A DNA stretch of 6,846 nt from Alphaproteobacteria bacterium UBA4588 (lineage in GTDB: Bacteria > Pseudomonadota > Alphaproteobacteria > Puniceispirillales > Puniceispirillaceae): positions 50,938 to 57,783 of the forward strand of contig DGJU01000082.1 of NCBI GenBank assembly GCA_002387605.1, read 5' to 3'. Below the pieces are notes generated by a model that did not search any database, was not told the origin of the DNA, and saw nothing but the letters and a program-made list of their open reading frames with translations. Positions 5,746 through 6,846 of the stretch are shown in pieces. The position numbers and the translations under genes are program-made. How positions within the stretch are numbered: position 1 is the stretch's first letter; the number at the start of each line of letters is the position of its first letter.

Positions 5746-5779
5746 AGTTTCGACGGCTTATTATTGAAAGGCAGAGTAA

Positions 5780-6118
5780 ATGAAAAAAATCGAAGCGATC
5801 ATCAAGCCCTTCAAGCTTGACGAAGTTAAAGAAGCGCTCCATGAGATAGGTATTCAAGGTATCACGGTACTAGAAGCCAAGGGTTTTGGACGTCAAAAAG
5901 GCCATACCGAACTTTATCGGGGTGCTGAATATGTCGTTGATTTCCTTCCTAAGGTAAAGATTGAGGTTGTTATTGAAGACTCAATGTCTGACCAAGTTGT
6001 TGAGGCCATCAAGACTGCAGCTCAGACAGGCCGTATCGGAGATGGTAAAATCTTTATTACAACGATCGATGAAGCAATCCGCATTCGCACCGGCGAAACA
6101 GGCGGAGATGCTATTTAG
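5780..6118 (+). CDS. glnB: Nitrogen regulatory protein PII
   Basis: PII is a small trimeric cytoplasmic signal protein that binds 2-oxoglutarate and ATP/ADP and relays nitrogen status to glutamine synthetase adenylylation and the NtrB/NtrC system. The 112-residue length is exactly that of the family. The T-loop (about 37-55) contains Tyr51 in RGAEYVVDF, the residue uridylylated by GlnD. The B-loop TGRIGDGK (83-90) and C-loop arginines Arg101 and Arg103 in RIRTGE form the nucleotide site. The start follows AAAGG at a spacing of eight. It is called GlnB rather than GlnK because glnA follows on the same strand and no amtB is adjacent. This pairing is standard in alphaproteobacteria, where the two genes are often co-transcribed. 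Confidence 0.97.
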   Translation: MKKIEAIIKPFKLDEVKEALHEIGIQGITVLEAKGFGRQKGHTELYRGAEYVVDFLPKVKIEVVIEDSMSDQVVEAIKTAAQTGRIGDGKIFITTIDEAIRIRTGETGGDAI

Positions 6119-6253
6119 TAATAATTCATTTCAGGGATTAATAGACGCTCTCTGCTTGACTTATTTACGCTTTGAGGTCACGCCATTTAACTTGATAGGT
6201 GCGACCAACCCCTTGCAACTAAACCTCACTGCAACAGAAAGGACTTAATGAAA

Positions 6254-6846
6254 ATGTCTGATGCAAATGCAATCATGGAAATGATTAAAGAAAACGACGT
6301 ATCCTACGTTGATCTCCGCTTCACTGACCCACGTGGTAAGATGCAGCATGTAACCCAGCATATCGATACAATCGATCCAGAGACACTTGCTGAAGGCTTC
6401 ATGTTTGATGGCTCTTCTATCGCTGGCTGGAAAGCAATTAACGAATCAGACATGAAGCTCATGCCTGACCTGTCACGGGCCTATATTGACCCGTTCTTCG
6501 CTCAGCCAACTGTTGCACTATTCTGTGACGTTTTGGACCCGATGACAGATGAAGCCTATGAGCGTGACCCACGTGGTACAGCAAAAGCTGCCCTGGCTCA
6601 CATGAATGCCGCTGGATTTGCTGACACAGCATTCTTTGGTCCTGAAGCTGAATTTTTTATCTTTGAAGATGTAAAAATCGACGTCTCAATGAACCGTGCA
6701 ATGTATCAGGTTGATTCAGTCGAAGGCCCGTATAATAGCGCCCGTTCATACGAAGAAGGCAATACAGGTCATCGTCCAGGTGTTAAAGGCGGATATTTCC
6801 CCGTACCACCAGTAGATTCAGGTCAGGATATCCGGTCTGAAATGGT
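6254..6846 (+). CDS. glnA: Glutamine synthetase type I, N-terminal part (runs off the window)
   Basis: Glutamine synthetase makes glutamine from glutamate, ammonia and ATP as a cytoplasmic dodecamer. The first 197 codons are present, with no stop before the edge; family members are about 470 residues. Visible are the beta-grasp domain with VDLRFTDPRGK (19-29), the flexible-loop motif MFDGSSIAGW (50-59), and the start of the catalytic domain GPEAEFFIF (129-137) with metal/glutamate ligands Glu131 and Glu133. The adenylylation tyrosine would lie beyond the window. AGGA at 6240-6243 is ten bases before the ATG at 6254 (MSDANA, the family-like start) and only four before an in-frame ATG at 6248 that would add Met-Lys; the former is preferred. 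The 135-base gap from glnB holds a TTGACT (6156-6161) without a convincing -10, no clear terminator, and no recognisable sigma-54 site. Confidence 0.96.
   Translation, partial: MSDANAIMEMIKENDVSYVDLRFTDPRGKMQHVTQHIDTIDPETLAEGFMFDGSSIAGWKAINESDMKLMPDLSRAYIDPFFAQPTVALFCDVLDPMTDEAYERDPRGTAKAALAHMNAAGFADTAFFGPEAEFFIFEDVKIDVSMNRAMYQVDSVEGPYNSARSYEEGNTGHRPGVKGGYFPVPPVDSGQDIRSEM

Noticed and set aside
5660..5779. NtrC/sigma-54 control elements before glnB
   Set aside because: Only a half-site-like GTGCAC was seen, with no paired half at the right spacing and no GG-N10-GC element by eye.

Overview
The window reads as an ordinary chromosomal segment of an alphaproteobacterium with moderate GC content. 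The evidence is the gene order trigger factor - clpP - clpX on one strand, a glnB-glnA pair, a tRNA-His with the extra 5' G, and protein lengths typical of the class. The lysine/alanine tail on trigger factor and the moderate GC would suit a marine lineage such as SAR116, but that placement is inference.

Layout, left to right. Bases 1-126 are non-coding sequence downstream of clpX and hold one perfect 8-bp stem-loop. From 127 to about 4300 everything is on the minus strand. Read in the direction of transcription the order is tRNA-His(GUG), tRNA-Leu(UAG), tig (trigger factor), clpP (protease subunit) and clpX (AAA+ unfoldase). lon often follows clpX in this class but is not visible here. Between 4300 and 4404 a short divergent region serves tRNA-His leftward and a fold-type I PLP aminotransferase rightward. 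A 208-base gap after the aminotransferase carries three stem-loops and then an AT-rich inverted repeat. glnB (PII signal protein) and the first 197 codons of glnA (glutamine synthetase) complete the right end, and glnA runs off the window.

How the genes work together. Trigger factor folds nascent chains at the ribosome, while ClpX unfolds substrates and feeds them into the ClpP chamber, so the left block is a protein-quality-control cluster. GlnB senses 2-oxoglutarate, ATP/ADP and, through uridylylation, glutamine, and it controls glutamine synthetase activity and expression, so the right block is nitrogen assimilation. The aminotransferase between them has no demonstrated link to either block.

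No undescribed multi-gene system, mobile element, CRISPR array or foreign island is visible. The most unusual features are inside trigger factor: a histidine/aspartate-rich insert and a 46-residue histone H1-like lysine/alanine C-terminal tail. A cluster of stem-loops before glnB and an untranslated clpP leader with possible heat-shock control are the next most interesting.
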